DNA of 64,000 nt from Paenibacillus mesophilus (GTDB taxonomy: Bacteria > Bacillota > Bacilli > Paenibacillales > NBRC-103111), in assembly GCF_005938385.1 (NCBI RefSeq), contig NZ_VCRA01000001.1, positions 606,074 through 670,073 of the forward strand. The letters run 5' to 3'. This document shows, one piece after another, positions 42,901-51,836 of the stretch. The notes under the pieces are model-generated. The model did not search any database. It worked only from the letters and a program-made list of their open reading frames with translations, and had not been told where the DNA came from. A program made the position numbers and the translations under genes. Every line of letters begins with the position of its first letter. Positions within the stretch are counted from its first letter, which is position 1.

Positions 42901-43533
42901 TTATCCGATCCGCGCTTTTACCTGCTGCAGCAAAATAAACGATCGAAGCTTATGCTCCATCGGTTTCGGAAGATGGACAAACTCCGCCCCGTATTTCAGC
43001 CCGGTGTCCGACGTCTGCACATGCAGAATTCGGATATGGCAGGAGAATTCGAACCCGAGGTCGATTTGAATGCCGTAGACGAATTGCTCCAGCAGCCTTA
43101 GCGATCCGGCCACGGCGAGTCCGATCCCGCCCGCGGAAAAGTCATGAATGAGGCAGCGGACGGACTCCTGTGCCTCTATTTGATGTTCGCCGGCATTAAG
43201 TACGATGCTTGCCGGGATGTTAGTCGCGAGGCGTACGTTTCTTCGTTTCCACAAAGCTTTGCTTTGCAATTCCGCCGGGTTCAATAAAAACATGGCGTTT
43301 CGATGAATGGCGATAATCGTCGAAATATGCGTCGTCATCCCGTCCCGCGCATAAATGTTCATTTTCACCTGCTCACCGACAGCGTACTTATTCGTCTGCA
43401 CGCATTCCACTTCAATAATATCGCCTTCCATAAAACGGATCGTACCGGTTTCCACGTACGTTTTGTTTTCCACTACGATGCTTGCGCCCGCCGCCCCCGC
43501 TTGATCGTACATCCACTGCAGTCGTCTTTCCAT
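42901..43533 (-). CDS. PilZ-domain protein (YcgR-like)
   Basis: The 210-residue protein has a N-terminal YcgR-type region (to ~100) and a C-terminal PilZ domain with RRNVRLATNIPASIV (the RxxxR c-di-GMP motif) and HDFSAGGIGLAVAGSL (the [DN]xSxxG motif). It likely binds cyclic di-GMP and acts as an effector, as in flagellar brakes. The ATG at 43533 has GGAGGG 8 bases upstream; an in-frame start at 43596 is weaker. Its motor or synthase partner is not in the window. Confidence 0.82.
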   Translation of the reverse strand: MERRLQWMYDQAGAAGASIVVENKTYVETGTIRFMEGDIIEVECVQTNKYAVGEQVKMNIYARDGMTTHISTIIAIHRNAMFLLNPAELQSKALWKRRNVRLATNIPASIVLNAGEHQIEAQESVRCLIHDFSAGGIGLAVAGSLRLLEQFVYGIQIDLGFEFSCHIRILHVQTSDTGLKYGAEFVHLPKPMEHKLRSFILLQQVKARIG

Positions 43534-43724
43534 TCGGCATCCCTCCGCTGACATGACATTGATGCTTCTTCTCATATGGATGATTTTACCGGACAAACGT
43601 TAACCGGCTGTCAATGGAGAGTAAAGTCGATGTCATTTTTTCGGGTTTTGACGAAAAACAGACCGCCCCTATGAAAGGTAACGGTCCGTCTTATATCATG
43701 TTATCGCCTCTCGAGCGGTTTGCA

Positions 43725-44387
43725 CTATACCGGCCAGCTTTCCTTCTTGTAAGCCATATCCCAGAACATATACTCATAGCGGCTGCTGATCAGAAAATGG
43801 CGCTCCATCCGTTCGCGGTCCGCTTCGGTTACCGTATCGGCGATCGCGTCCAGCCGGTCGATCTGCTCCTGCACGAGCTGCTTGAACCATTCGCCGCCAT
43901 AGGCCGCGATCCATTCGCGGTAGATCGGCTCGTCCGGCGTCGCGCCTTGCAATCTCTCGCCGATCTCGTAGTACAGCCAGTAGCACGGCAGGATGGCGGC
44001 GATAATGTCGCCCAAATGGCCCGTGTAGGCCGCGCGGAACATGTGCGAAGTGTATGCGTATGCGGTCGGAGCCGGCTGGAACGAGCTCCTCTCTTCCGCC
44101 GTAATGCCCAGCATGCCGGAAAACTTCTCGTGCAGCGACAGCTCGGCGCCGTAAGTGCCCTGCACGTGCACGGCCATCCGGTTCGCGGTATGCAGGTCCG
44201 TCGCTTTGGCGGCGCCGAGCGCCTGCACTTGCGCGAAGCAGGACAAATAGTAAGCGTCGTTCAGCACGTAATGCTTGAAGCAGTCAAGCGGCAGCGTGCC
44301 GTCGGCGATGCCCGTTACGAACGGATGGGCGAAGCTCGCCTCCCAGCTCGAATCGGCCGCCTCTCTCAAACGTTTGGAAAACAACAT
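43725..44387 (-). CDS. tenA: Thiaminase II / aminopyrimidine aminohydrolase
   Basis: The 220-residue protein has the TenA fold with AAILPCYWLYYEIGERL (catalytic Cys), YREWIAAYGGEWFKQLVQEQ and FKHYVLNDAYYLSCF. TenA hydrolyses aminopyrimidine breakdown products of thiamine to hydroxymethylpyrimidine for salvage. It is last in the operon with an ECF transporter (ecfT, ecfA, ykoE) and the operon is headed by a TPP riboswitch, so the whole unit scavenges thiamine precursors when TPP is low. Confidence 0.9.
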   Translation of the reverse strand: MLFSKRLREAADSSWEASFAHPFVTGIADGTLPLDCFKHYVLNDAYYLSCFAQVQALGAAKATDLHTANRMAVHVQGTYGAELSLHEKFSGMLGITAEERSSFQPAPTAYAYTSHMFRAAYTGHLGDIIAAILPCYWLYYEIGERLQGATPDEPIYREWIAAYGGEWFKQLVQEQIDRLDAIADTVTEADRERMERHFLISSRYEYMFWDMAYKKESWPV

Positions 44388-44418
44388 CGTTATCTCTCCT
44401 CTCCCAATATCCGGCTAA

Positions 44419-45213
44419 TTAACGTACATCCGCGATCGGAAAATACGGCAGCAGCATGCCTGCCGCATAGGCCGCAGCACATACAAGCGCCGTTCCCGCG
44501 ACGAACGCGGCGTCCGCCGCGGAAAATCCGATTTCGTAATAGAAGGTGCGCCGGCCGTTGCCCGCAAACCGCTTCGCTTCCATCGCCACCGCGATTCGTT
44601 GGGCGCGGCGTATGCTCTGCGCCAGCATCGGTACGGCGTAAGCTTTCATTTTCCGGTACAAGCCGGCAAGCCCCCGCTCCCGCCCCACTCCCCGTACCGC
44701 AAGAGCATGACGCAGCGTCTGAAATTCTTCGATCATGATCGGCAGCAGCCGCATCGCGGCCATGAAGCTGTAGGCGTATTTGGGCGGAACTTTGCACTGC
44801 TGCATCAGCGAATAAAACAAATAGACGGGACGTGTCGTGAGCGCGAACAGCAAACCGATAAACGCGAAGCAGAGCGATTTCATGCCGACCTGCATGCCGC
44901 GGAAGAAGCTTTCCTCCGTCACATGGACGATCCCCCACTCCAGCCACGTCGTTTCGCCTTTGCCGTAAAAAATCATCGACGTCGACGAGGACACGAACAG
45001 CAGCAGCGCCGGCAGCGCGTACAAGACGAGACGTTTGCCGGGATGTCCGCTGCCCGAGAACAGCACGAGGACCGCGGCGGCGGCGGCGTTCAGCATGACG
45101 CTCGGATTGTGCGTAAACAGCACGAGGAAGAACAACGCCAGAGAGACGAACAGCTTCAAGGAAGGATTGACCCGGTGCAGCCACGTTTCCCGGTATGAAA
45201 ACTCTATGTGCAC
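44419..45213 (-). CDS. ykoC: ECF transporter transmembrane subunit (YkoC/EcfT)
   Basis: The 264-residue protein has about five membrane segments and the EcfT signature ALAVRGVGRERGLAGLYRKM near residue 160, which contains the coupling helix that contacts the ATPase. It couples ATP hydrolysis by the adjacent two-domain ATPase to uptake by the S component YkoE. The start overlaps the end of the ATPase gene by 10 bases. It is one of the four operon members under the TPP riboswitch. Confidence 0.87.
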   Translation of the reverse strand: MHIEFSYRETWLHRVNPSLKLFVSLALFFLVLFTHNPSVMLNAAAAAVLVLFSGSGHPGKRLVLYALPALLLFVSSSTSMIFYGKGETTWLEWGIVHVTEESFFRGMQVGMKSLCFAFIGLLFALTTRPVYLFYSLMQQCKVPPKYAYSFMAAMRLLPIMIEEFQTLRHALAVRGVGRERGLAGLYRKMKAYAVPMLAQSIRRAQRIAVAMEAKRFAGNGRRTFYYEIGFSAADAAFVAGTALVCAAAYAAGMLLPYFPIADVR

Positions 45214-46718
45214 GACGCGGGCTCCTCCTGTCGTTCATTTCGTTTATTGCGGTCGTCGGCAGCCGTTGACGAAGACGAAGCGGCCCATTCCCCGGGGGAC
45301 AGGTCCGCGTGCAGCCTGCCGTCGCGAACGTCCCATACCCGCGTCGCGAAGCGGCGCACGATGTCGGGATCATGCGTCACCATCACGATCGCCGTGCCTT
45401 GCCGCCGCCATGCCTCGAGACGTTCCAGCAAGGCGAACGTGTTTTTGGCGTCTTGGCCGAACGTCGGCTCGTCGAGCAGCAGAATGCGCTGCTCCTTTAC
45501 GATCGCCGATGCGACGCTGAGTCTTCTTTTCTGGCCGAGCGACAGCTGGAACGGATGGTTCTCCTTGCGGTCGGCAAGATCGAAATCGGCGAGCAGCTCC
45601 TCTACTTTCGCCTTCACCTCGGCTTCCGGCCGCCGCTCCCGTCTCAGGGAGAAAGCCACTTCGTCGTACACGGAATTCGTCACGAACTGAAACTCCGGAT
45701 TTTGAAACACGAAGGCGATCTCCCCGGACAGCTCGCGGTATTCCTCTGCCGGTCTTCCGTTCAAAGCATACTCTCCCGCCGTCTTGAGAAGCTTCATCAA
45801 TCCCAGCAGCAGCGTGCTTTTCCCGGCCCCGTTAGGACCTACGACCGCGATCCACTCTCCGGCCGACACGGCAGCCGACTCGACGCGCAGCTTCCGTTCT
45901 TTCCCCCGGAATACTTCGAATCCGGACATCCGGATCAGAGGACGATCATCAACCGGAGGCGGCGATGGCGGCGAATAACGTCCGCTCTGCACGTAATCTT
46001 CCCATACGCCGGGGTACCAGATGCCATCCTCGACAAGACGATGCCCGTATTCGGCGAATACCCGCTTCGCCGGGCCGTCGGCCGTAATTTCTCCCGCACG
46101 GTTAAACAGGACGACGCGGTCGATGTAATCGACGATGTGTTCGATTTTATGCTCGACGATGACGACCGTCCGCCCCTCGCCCGCGCTCCGGATCGTCTCC
46201 CACACTTGCTCCGTCCCTTCCGGGTCGAGCAGCGCCGTCGGCTCGTCAACGAACAGGACGTCCGGCTCGAGAGCTAGCGCTCCGGCGATCGCGAGCCGCT
46301 GCTTCATGCCTTGCGACAGCGACGCGATCGGCGTATGCAGCTGATCGAGCTTCAGTCCAACCTGCTCGAGCAGCGATTCCATCCGCTCCTGCATCCGCTC
46401 GCGGGGAACGAGCAAATTTTCCAGCACGAATGCCAGCTCCTCATCCACGTACGGCATGCAAAATTGCGTGTCCGGATCCTGAAACACGTATCCCCATCGT
46501 TCCGGAACGATGATCGAATCGGCCGCTATGGGCACGTCCACCGCACCCGGTATAAGCCCGGTCAGCACCTGCAGCAGCGTAGACTTCCCGCAGCCGCTCG
46601 GACCGAGCAGCAGTACGCGTTCTCCCCGTCCAACCGCAAACGACAAGTCCCGAAAAGTAAGCGCCGGCGCGCCGGGAAACTTCAGCCTCAACTTTACGAC
46701 TCCCGCCGCAGCGTTCAT
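45204..46718 (-). CDS. ykoD: ECF transporter ATPase with two ABC domains (YkoD)
   Basis: The 504-residue protein has two fused ABC domains: first Walker A GPSGCGKSTLLQ, signature LSQGMKQRLAIAGAL, Walker B VLFVDEPTALLD; second Walker A GPNGAGKSTLLLG, signature LSLGQKRRLSVASAI, Walker B ILLLDEPTFGQD. Fusion of the two EcfA subunits is the YkoD arrangement. It powers thiamine-precursor uptake with YkoC and YkoE. All conserved residues are present. The start at 46718 is 16 bp after the ykoE stop. Confidence 0.9.
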   Translation of the reverse strand: MNAAAGVVKLRLKFPGAPALTFRDLSFAVGRGERVLLLGPSGCGKSTLLQVLTGLIPGAVDVPIAADSIIVPERWGYVFQDPDTQFCMPYVDEELAFVLENLLVPRERMQERMESLLEQVGLKLDQLHTPIASLSQGMKQRLAIAGALALEPDVLFVDEPTALLDPEGTEQVWETIRSAGEGRTVVIVEHKIEHIVDYIDRVVLFNRAGEITADGPAKRVFAEYGHRLVEDGIWYPGVWEDYVQSGRYSPPSPPPVDDRPLIRMSGFEVFRGKERKLRVESAAVSAGEWIAVVGPNGAGKSTLLLGLMKLLKTAGEYALNGRPAEEYRELSGEIAFVFQNPEFQFVTNSVYDEVAFSLRRERRPEAEVKAKVEELLADFDLADRKENHPFQLSLGQKRRLSVASAIVKEQRILLLDEPTFGQDAKNTFALLERLEAWRRQGTAIVMVTHDPDIVRRFATRVWDVRDGRLHADLSPGEWAASSSSTAADDRNKRNERQEEPASCT

Positions 46719-46734
46719 GATGCATCACCTTTCT

Positions 46735-47334
46735 TCAGTCATTCAGAGAGCGCCGGTCCGCTTCGGATACCGGACGCACGATCCGGGTTACGCCGGTCGC
46801 TTCAAGCGCCTTGACCAAATAATAGGCGAATCCGCCCGTAATGACGATACAACCGATGAAACGGAACACGAAGTACAGCGTCAAGTTCCAGCCCTGCAGC
46901 TCGAGCAAATAGCCTTTGTACCAGTCCATGCCGAGCGAGCCGATGCCGGCCCCGATACCGGCGAGGCAAGTAACGGCAAGCGAGTAAGAGCGGTATGCGA
47001 ACAAGGCGAAAATAATTTCGGCGCCGATCCCCTGCATAATGCCGTACGTGAGCGCTTCGACTCCATATTGGGAACCCGTAATCAATTCCCCGGAAGCGGC
47101 GGCCACTTCGGCCAGCAGCGCTACGCCGGGCTTGCGGATAATCAGAAAGGCTACGGTCGATGCGATGAACCACATGCCGTATGTAAGCTGCTCGGCTTGC
47201 AGCCCGAACACTTTGACCAGATCGTAGACCGGCCCCCATATCCGGTAAATGAGCCCAAATACGACCGCAATGACTACGGTGACCAAAATATCGGTCAATT
47301 TCAATCCTTTTGACTGCTTAAAAACGGTTGACAA
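46735..47334 (-). CDS. ykoE: ECF substrate-binding S component YkoE
   Basis: The 199-residue protein has six membrane segments and matches YkoE, the S component of the thiamine/hydroxymethylpyrimidine ECF transporter, in length and layout: KLTDILVTVVIAVVFGLIYR at the N-terminus and LTYGIMQGIGAEIIFALFAY in the middle. The start codon is TTG at 47334 with GAGAGG upstream. It is the first gene after the TPP riboswitch at 47456-47551, which supports the substrate being a thiamine precursor. Confidence 0.87.
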   Translation of the reverse strand: MSTVFKQSKGLKLTDILVTVVIAVVFGLIYRIWGPVYDLVKVFGLQAEQLTYGMWFIASTVAFLIIRKPGVALLAEVAAASGELITGSQYGVEALTYGIMQGIGAEIIFALFAYRSYSLAVTCLAGIGAGIGSLGMDWYKGYLLELQGWNLTLYFVFRFIGCIVITGGFAYYLVKALEATGVTRIVRPVSEADRRSLND

Positions 47335-47391
47335 TAATATCCTCTCCCATTATCGATTTTCGTCCCAGGGTTCGTCTCCGCAATCGGAACA

Positions 47392-47422
47392 ACAAAAAAG
47401 CCCACCCTTCATAGAGGGTGGA
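47392..47422 (-). terminator. Riboswitch-controlled intrinsic terminator
   Basis: On the minus strand a 7-bp stem (CCACCCT with AGGGTGG) is followed by GCTTTTTTGTTG, 30 bases downstream of the TPP aptamer and about 60 bases ahead of ykoE. It is the expression platform: with TPP bound the terminator forms and the operon is off. Confidence 0.8.
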
Positions 47423-47455
47423 CGCGCATTCGAAAAAGTTGGCTTCGAACGGTAT

Positions 47456-47551
47456 GGTGTCCCACTTCCCTACGCTGGCATCATCCAGATCAGGTTCGAA
47501 GGGTCTAGGATGCGCGAACATCCAATCTCAGCCCATGGGGCTCCCCTAGTG
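47456..47551 (-). ncRNA. TPP riboswitch (THI element)
   Basis: The minus strand carries the conserved blocks of the TPP aptamer in order: GGGGAGCCCC with GGGCTGAGAT (P1-P3 area, residues contacting the pyrimidine), then ACCCTTCGAACCTGATCTGG and ATGCCAGCGTAGGGAAGTGG (P4-P5, pyrophosphate arm). These two long blocks are the best-known signature of the class. It controls the ykoE-ykoD-ykoC-tenA operon through the downstream terminator. The rest of 47335-47790 holds nothing else I recognise. Confidence 0.93.
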
Positions 47552-47790
47552 ACAAACTTATCTTAACACGATTCGCTCTTTTGTCAATACGGCTGTGACA
47601 CGATAATACCCGCCGATACCGCCTCGGCCATTCGGACCGGAGCGGACAAGCTCCGGCAAACCGTCGTTTTTTTACCAATTAGTGACAAACGAATGTGAAC
47701 TATGCTATCATTACGGATGAGTTTCATTGTCGCCCGACTCTCCAGCCGTCCGCGACGAACGGATACGAATTTCGAAGGAGCCGCAGCCCC

Positions 47791-48012
47791 ATGGAAGAAA
47801 TCGTTCGGTTGAAGCAAACGATGCTCGACGCTACGCACGAGTTGATTTCCGGATGCCGCTTTTGTGTGCAAATCGCTTCCGACTCCGATGATCGTACACC
47901 GGTACACTGCGTCAAATATTCCGGCTGCGCCATTCCGGTGCAGACTAATGTTGCCACCTGCCTATCCTGTCAGGAATACAAGAAAAGCCTGCCGGCGAAG
48001 CCTGTCCGATGA
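47791..48012 (+). CDS. Small Cys-rich protein of unknown function
   Basis: The ATG at 47791, about 9 bases after GAAGGAG, opens a 73-residue protein. An N-terminal amphipathic stretch (EEIVRLKQTMLDATHELIS) is followed by GCRFCVQ, HCVKYSGC and TCLSCQEYKK, three CxxC- or CxnC-type pairs that could hold one or two zinc ions. It lies in an otherwise open area upstream of psd. No family recognised; a zinc-ribbon-like regulator or adaptor is a guess. Confidence 0.6.
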   Translation: MEEIVRLKQTMLDATHELISGCRFCVQIASDSDDRTPVHCVKYSGCAIPVQTNVATCLSCQEYKKSLPAKPVR

Positions 48013-48166
48013 CGCGGCGGGTTCAGCAAACCATCTCGAGCAGCCGACCGCGGCTGCTTTTCCTGTTTTCTTCACATACATTCAAACACGGGAATGTCGG
48101 TTGCTTTGCGGCCTTATCTATGTCAAGATAGGGAATATGTCTCTTGCGACCCGGGCTGCAATGCGG

Positions 48167-48255
48167 AGGCCAGCTTCACTTTTGGGGGCGCTTTTTCGGG
48201 GGTTCCCCCGAAAGTACTCGGAATACGCTTCGAAGGCCAGCTTCACTTTTGGGGG
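48167..48255 (+). repeat. 22-bp direct repeats flanking a hairpin upstream of psd
   Basis: A 22-bp sequence (starts AGGCCAGCTTCAC, ends in five G) occurs at 48167-48188 and again at 48234-48255, exactly conserved. Between them a perfect 9-bp palindrome (TTCGGGGGTTCCCCCGAA, 48195-48212) lies. They sit 11 bases before the psd start codon and cover its ribosome-site area, so a regulatory or phase-variation role is possible. Confidence 0.55.
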
Positions 48256-48266
48256 AATAGAAAAAC

Positions 48267-49052
48267 ATGAAACCTTTATTTCGACTGTTGACCGAGCTTT
48301 CTTCGCGGAAATGGATTTCGCGCATAACCGGAGCATTCGCCAAATCGGAGGCAAGCCGGCTGCTTATTCCCCGATTCGCCAAATCATACGGAATTCGCAT
48401 CGACGATGCGGAAAAAGCGATTGCGGAATACCGGACGCTGAACGAGTTTTTTACCCGCCGCCTGAAGCCCGGACTCCGGCCGTTCGACAATAACCCGGAT
48501 GCGCTGTTTAGCCCCGTCGATTCGCTTATTACAGGCATGGGTCCGATTCAGGCCGGCACGCTGCTGGGCATTAAAGGACAAGACTACACGGTGGAAGAGC
48601 TGCTGAACCGCTCTCCGCGAACGGTGAACTACCGGAACGGGTTTTATTTCGTCCTGTACTTGAGTCCAACCGACTACCACCGTATTCACGCGCCGGCAAC
48701 CGGTACGATCGTCGAGAAGGAGCACGTGAAAGGGAAAGTGTATCCCGTCAACGATTTCGGATTGCGCCAGATGAAACGGGTTCTGAGCAGAAACGAACGG
48801 CTTATCACATATATCAATCACGAATACGGGGAAATCGCCGTCGTCAAAGTCGGCGCGATGAACGTCAGCAGCATCCGATACGTCGATCCGCTGCCGGATC
48901 GCTTGGAGCGCGGAGACGACCTCGCCTACTTCGAATTCGGCTCAACCGTCGTGCTTTTGACCGAGAACAACATTTTCGAGCCGCGCACCGATTTATCCGT
49001 CGGCTCCAAAGTCAAGATGGGCGAGTCGCTCGGCACGCTGCGCAGCAAATAA
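48267..49052 (+). CDS. psd: Phosphatidylserine decarboxylase
   Basis: The 261-residue proenzyme has the pyruvoyl-forming motif FGSTVVLLTENN near the C-terminus (the Gly-Ser bond at which self-cleavage makes the alpha and beta chains), and a catalytic His region DYHRIHAPATGTI. It converts phosphatidylserine to phosphatidylethanolamine at the membrane. The beginning has the short LFRLLTELSSRKWISR of the Bacillus form. No pssA is adjacent. It ends before a terminator. Confidence 0.9.
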   Translation: MKPLFRLLTELSSRKWISRITGAFAKSEASRLLIPRFAKSYGIRIDDAEKAIAEYRTLNEFFTRRLKPGLRPFDNNPDALFSPVDSLITGMGPIQAGTLLGIKGQDYTVEELLNRSPRTVNYRNGFYFVLYLSPTDYHRIHAPATGTIVEKEHVKGKVYPVNDFGLRQMKRVLSRNERLITYINHEYGEIAVVKVGAMNVSSIRYVDPLPDRLERGDDLAYFEFGSTVVLLTENNIFEPRTDLSVGSKVKMGESLGTLRSK

Positions 49053-49071
49053 TAGGTCCCTACGAGACGAT

Positions 49072-49113
49072 AAAACCTCCACTTACCGCCGAAAAAGCGG
49101 TGTGGAGGTTTTT
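49072..49113 (+). terminator. Rho-independent terminator of psd
   Basis: A stem of AAAACCTCCAC with its complement and an inner ACCGC/GCGGT pairing is followed by TTTTTGG. It lies 20 bp after the psd stop. Confidence 0.75.
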
Positions 49114-49181
49114 GGTGTGCCCTAAAGCAGCCAAATAGCGGCTGTAGCGCGATTTCCGAACACAGCATGCTGCCGTATGTT

Positions 49182-51290
49182 CTACGCCATACCGTAAGCT
49201 TGCTCGTAAAACTTCCCTCTGACCCGAATGACCAGACTCGCCGCGCCGTTCGTCTCGTTCGGCAAGTTGGCGGTCAAATTCGTCGCCGGCCCGGTTCCGT
49301 TGCGCAGCTCGATTTTCAAAGCGGTGGAGTAATTCGCCAGCCGGTACGGAACCGCCTGTGCCGAGAAGGAGCCGGGTCTCGCCCACAGCCCGGTGTCGGC
49401 CGCCCTCGATTCGGCAACCGTCACCTCGATCTCCTGATAATCGGCGGCATTGTCGATCGGCGCGCTCGTGTACAGGTTGTATTTGGACTGGAACGACTTC
49501 TCGCCCAAGAAGATGCCCTTGGAGAAATCGTCGGCGGAGCCGGGCACCGGAGTCGGCGTCCATTGCTTGTAGCTCCAGCCCGCTTCCAATATGGCGTAGC
49601 GGAACAGCGCCTCCGCATCCTTCGATCTCGCGCTCGCTTGCAGGGCGTACGGCTTCGTCACCCGATGCTCGATGACGCCGCCGTTGTTTCGCAGCTCGAT
49701 CTGGAATTCGTAGTCGAGCAGAATGATATGGCCGAGACGCCGGAACGGCGGTTCGATATACGCGCCTTGGCAGTTCTCGATCTCATGGTATATCGTATTC
49801 GTCCGGCTGTACGGGAATTCGCAGGCGATCAGCCGGGGCTGGATCGTATGCTTCGTCGCGCGGATCGGGCCGCTCTCCGCCCGGCAGTTCACGAACGTCG
49901 GCCGGATCACCCGGTCGAGCACGATCGATGCGCTTTCCCGCGTCTGGATCGAGCAGTTGACGAAGCGCGGGTTGTTAATCCGGTAAGGCGAGCCGCTGCC
50001 GATAAAGCCGTCGATCTTGATCGGCGTGCTGTCCGGCTCGATCCGGCTTTGCCAGCCGGCGGCGAAGCCGTTGGAATGGTGATCGGTGCCGGAGAAGAAG
50101 CAGTCGGACACGAACAGATGGGACAAGCCGAACTGGCCTTCCGTTAATGCGTCGCCCGTCGGCGGAACGAAGCCCGTCTCGTCCGGCGGATTCCCCTCGT
50201 CCCCACCCAATACGGCCATGCCGATTTTTCCCTGGAACAGGCAGTCCTTGATCGTGGCATACTCGATCGCGCCATATTCGCCGGTCGCCGCCAGCCTGCC
50301 CGAAGCGTCCAAATACAACCCCGCCTTCTGCCAATAGCCGACGACGGAAACCCGATTCAGCTTCACGTGATCGGCATTGTCGATCCACACCCCGACATCG
50401 AACATCGCATGCTCGTCCGTCAGTTGGGTCGTAATGCTCCCCTGCCCGTCGCGGATTCGGAAGTGCGACAATATTTTCAGATCCGACAGCTGCGTTCCGT
50501 CGGCGTCGCTCTCGAACCGGACGGCGCACGTAAAGCTTTGGAAATCGGCGTGATTGCTTGAAAACGTTTGCGAACCGTTGCCGAAAAAGGCGAGAACGGT
50601 ACCGTTCTCCATGTCCAGTATGCTGCTCGGAAGCTCGTTGCGGCGTTGCCCGAATGTGTACCACGACGAGTTGCCCGAGCCGCGGACGAACGTATTGCGG
50701 GGAACCGTTATCGTATCGGTCAGCTTGAATACGCCCGGCGGGAAAAACAGCGTCTTCCCTCTCGCCGCCGCAAGGGCGGCCCGGACCGCCAAAGTATCGT
50801 CCGTCACGCCGTCTCCTTTCGCTCCGAACCAGCCGGCGTGCATATTGCCGTCATACCGCCGTTTGAATCGCGCTCCGGCAGCGGAGACGAGTACCGTCCC
50901 CGTATTATCGGGAGTGACGGTATCGGCCGCGTCATACATGAACGGGCCTTCCCGGCCCGGATCGGTCACGTAATACAAGCGGCCGGCCTCCGGGCTTTGC
51001 TCCGCCCGCAGCTCGGCGATCGTGACGGACAGCACGCAATCTCCGGTCAACGGGTGTTCCGGATCGCCGTACACCGCACTGGATACACTCGGTTTCTCGC
51101 TCTTCGCCGCCTCTCCGACTTGTCCGGCGAGCACGCTCATCGTCGTCAGCGCCGCACCTGCCGCGCCGATCGCCGTAAGCAGCCTGCGCCGGCTCATCGT
51201 CCGGCCGCTCCAGCCCTCCTCTTCCTTATTCAGCTCCTTCGTCGCCCCTTCCAGTTCTTGCTCGCTGCCTTTCCGGTATTCCTCACCCAT
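49182..51290 (-). CDS. Tat-exported pectate-lyase-like beta-helix protein
   Basis: The ~702-residue protein has a twin-arginine signal MSRRRLLTAIGAAGAALTTM (residues ~32-51), followed by a mature region with the GAKGDGVTDDTLAVRAAL block of pectate-lyase-superfamily (PF12708) right-handed beta-helices, and several later turns with GxxNxxWY-, NVxxxG- and FVNCSIQT-type rungs. These proteins bind or cleave acidic polysaccharides, and many lack an obvious active site. The ATG at 51290 has GGGGAGGAAACGG about 5 bases upstream; an earlier start at 51368 is weaker. It fits the polysaccharide-use genes that follow. Confidence 0.8.
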   Translation of the reverse strand: MGEEYRKGSEQELEGATKELNKEEEGWSGRTMSRRRLLTAIGAAGAALTTMSVLAGQVGEAAKSEKPSVSSAVYGDPEHPLTGDCVLSVTIAELRAEQSPEAGRLYYVTDPGREGPFMYDAADTVTPDNTGTVLVSAAGARFKRRYDGNMHAGWFGAKGDGVTDDTLAVRAALAAARGKTLFFPPGVFKLTDTITVPRNTFVRGSGNSSWYTFGQRRNELPSSILDMENGTVLAFFGNGSQTFSSNHADFQSFTCAVRFESDADGTQLSDLKILSHFRIRDGQGSITTQLTDEHAMFDVGVWIDNADHVKLNRVSVVGYWQKAGLYLDASGRLAATGEYGAIEYATIKDCLFQGKIGMAVLGGDEGNPPDETGFVPPTGDALTEGQFGLSHLFVSDCFFSGTDHHSNGFAAGWQSRIEPDSTPIKIDGFIGSGSPYRINNPRFVNCSIQTRESASIVLDRVIRPTFVNCRAESGPIRATKHTIQPRLIACEFPYSRTNTIYHEIENCQGAYIEPPFRRLGHIILLDYEFQIELRNNGGVIEHRVTKPYALQASARSKDAEALFRYAILEAGWSYKQWTPTPVPGSADDFSKGIFLGEKSFQSKYNLYTSAPIDNAADYQEIEVTVAESRAADTGLWARPGSFSAQAVPYRLANYSTALKIELRNGTGPATNLTANLPNETNGAASLVIRVRGKFYEQAYGMA

Positions 51291-51632
51291 CACCGTTTCC
51301 TCCCCGATATTGGTTTGGCAGTTATTTTCCCGAACATTACCCGTTCCCGGACGGGAAACAACGTTCATGAGACACGCTTATCGCATACGAACCATATCCC
51401 GGCGAATCAGCCGAACGGTATAAAGCGCCTCTCGAGCAACACCTTATTACAATACACGGAACATGTATATGTCCGATTTCTGCTGTCGGCTTCCTTTACC
51501 TTACATCGCGGCATACGCGGTTTTTGAACCGATCGACCGTTTTTTACATCGGATTCGGCAGACATCCGTTTCACTATACAATTAATGTAAAAAATGTCGT
51601 ATAATGAACTCATGATGAAAGGAGGCTACGAC

Positions 51633-51836
51633 ATGTCGCCGTTGGCCGCGAAAATAATCGCCGTATGCGTGATCGCCGTCCTAATCCTGATCGCAAGGAT
51701 GCTGTTCAAAGGTACTCTGAAAGGGGAGGCCGGCGCCTCTAACCTGCTGTTTATCGCATTCGTACCCCTTTATGGCATCGCGCTTCCCCTCGTTCTTATT
51801 TTCCTGTTCAAAGCCATTTACTATATGTTCGTATGA
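51633..51836 (+). CDS. Small membrane protein coupled to AraC gene
   Basis: AAAGGAGG lies 8 bases before the ATG at 51633. The 67-residue protein has two hydrophobic segments (AKIIAVCVIAVLILIARMLF and LIAFVPLYGIALPLVLIFLF-like) with KGTLKGEAGASN between them. Its stop overlaps the ATG of the AraC gene (51833-51836), so the two are translated together. This suggests it helps the regulator to the membrane or senses something with it. No family recognised. Confidence 0.65.
   Translation: MSPLAAKIIAVCVIAVLILIARMLFKGTLKGEAGASNLLFIAFVPLYGIALPLVLIFLFKAIYYMFV

Noticed and set aside
43665..43700. Possible terminator after tenA
   Set aside because: Stem pairing is imperfect and no T tract follows on the minus strand; left uncalled.
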